DNA of 64,000 bases, taken from Aquirufa ecclesiirivi (GTDB lineage Bacteria > Bacteroidota > Bacteroidia > Cytophagales > Spirosomataceae). The stretch lies in the NCBI RefSeq assembly GCF_011250515.1, contig NZ_JAANOP010000005.1, forward strand, positions 215,841-279,840, written 5' to 3'. Both the position numbers and the translations under genes were made by a program. The stretch's first letter is position 1. Each line of letters opens with the position of its first letter. This document shows positions 63,333-64,000 of the stretch, piece after piece. The notes beneath the pieces are model-generated. The model was not told the origin of the DNA. It searched no databases and saw only the letters and a list, made by a program, of their open reading frames with translations.

Positions 63333-64000
63333 AATAAAATATAAAGTATAAATTACAAATGGATGTCGGATTCACATTCGAAACCCTAATAAATAATCCC
63401 TAATAACTAACCATTAATTCTACATTCTTCATTTTACATTCTACATGGAGAGTTTAACCGAAGGGGTCTGTCGAATGAGAGATAATCGAAATTTTCAATC
63501 CCATGTCAAATGTTGGCTTCGAGAACCTCAGCCAACATTATTCGCAAACAATATCATTCTACATCCTAAACACTAAAAAAGAAACCATACTAACTAATAC
63601 TACCGCTTCTTTCATCACATTTCGCAGGGCTGCACGACGGAGTTTCCTATCAAAAATTTTACATTCTTCATTTTACATTGAACGGTTAATCCAAACGAAA
63701 AATTGGAACGTAGCATGAGCGAAGCGGAAGGCGAATATTTGACCATGCGCATAGGCTGCGTGTGTTGGCGTCAAAGATTAAAGCCGTATGCGGAGTGAGC
63801 ATCGGTTCCGCGCATGCGGAATTCGTTTTGGATTAACCGTATTACTTCCGTTTTTTCTGTTTCTTATTTTATAAAAAAAAAGAAAGACCGTGAAATGGTT
63901 TATGCCAACAATGCTACACGAATAAATGGCAAATGATGAATGATAAATTATAAATGGAATTGGCTTCAATTTATGTCCTAATAACTAACCACTAATTCTA
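63333..64000. other. Gene-free stretch with direct and nested inverted repeats
   Basis: About 670 bp with no credible gene. It has a 20-bp direct repeat (63421-63440 and 63660-63679), a 22-nt direct repeat with one mismatch (63401-63422 and 63979-64000), a 10-bp hairpin at 63509-63539, a 16-17 bp inverted repeat (63682-63697 against 63824-63840) enclosing about 126 bp of richer GC, and a hairpin inside that at 63784-63819. The second 22-nt repeat ends exactly at the window edge, so the pattern may go on. Confidence 0.6.

Noticed and set aside
63682..63840. Nested inverted repeat as an integron attC site
   Set aside because: The ends do not match the RYYYAAC / GTTRRRY boxes and no integrase gene is in view.

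Overview
The window looks like a chromosomal segment of a low-GC member of the Bacteroidota, most likely the order Cytophagales. The evidence is a GldJ-type gliding lipoprotein, a complete Alternative Complex III operon (actABCDEF) fused to an aa3 oxidase operon, a TonB-dependent receptor with a CarboxypepD_reg-like N-terminus, and a recurring promoter of the Bacteroidota type: TTG, a spacer of 18-20 nt, then TAnnTTTG. That promoter fits at twelve places here. I cannot fix the genus. Almost everything is core chromosome; I see no prophage, IS transposase, CRISPR array or defence island.

Layout. 0-0.8 kb: a TPP riboswitch controls a TonB receptor that runs off the left edge, divergent from mfd. 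0.8-12.9 kb: mfd, gldJ, comF, fusA, a YdeI-like protein, an acyltransferase, an ABC ATPase, a Crp-type regulator and rplS. 12.9-19.5 kb: a complete trpEGDCFBA operon on the minus strand, preceded by a 13-residue leader peptide with two tandem Trp codons and an intrinsic terminator, a classical attenuator. 19.5-29.3 kb: purB, an orphan histidine kinase, prfA and small housekeeping genes, then tRNA-Cys. 29.5-46 kb: respiratory supercluster of ACIII, aa3 oxidase subunits, haem A synthesis, SCO and small assembly proteins. 46-49.4 kb: murI and a sigma factor / membrane protein / barrel protein trio. 49.5-56.1 kb: tRNA-Tyr, tRNA-Gly, tRNA-Thr, tuf, tRNA-Trp, secE, nusG, rplKAJL, the familiar tufB-secE-nusG-rpl order but without rpoBC after rplL. 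56.1-62.3 kb: mutL and a gatB-tlpA-proC operon. 62.3-63.3 kb: a lipoprotein-MerC pair whose promoter carries two inverted-repeat operators, probably of a Fur/Zur-family repressor. 63.3-64 kb: a gene-free stretch with nested inverted repeats and direct repeats.

How it fits together. ACIII oxidises menaquinol and passes electrons through its own haems to the aa3 oxidase encoded immediately downstream; CtaA, CtaB, SCO and the small membrane proteins build that oxidase. A strong terminator between coxA and ctaA probably sets the ratio of structural to assembly genes. The most informative non-coding signals are the trp attenuator, the double operator over the lipoprotein-MerC promoter, the TPP riboswitch before a TonB receptor, the hairpin leader of rplS, and a repeated 33-bp palindrome lying between convergent genes.
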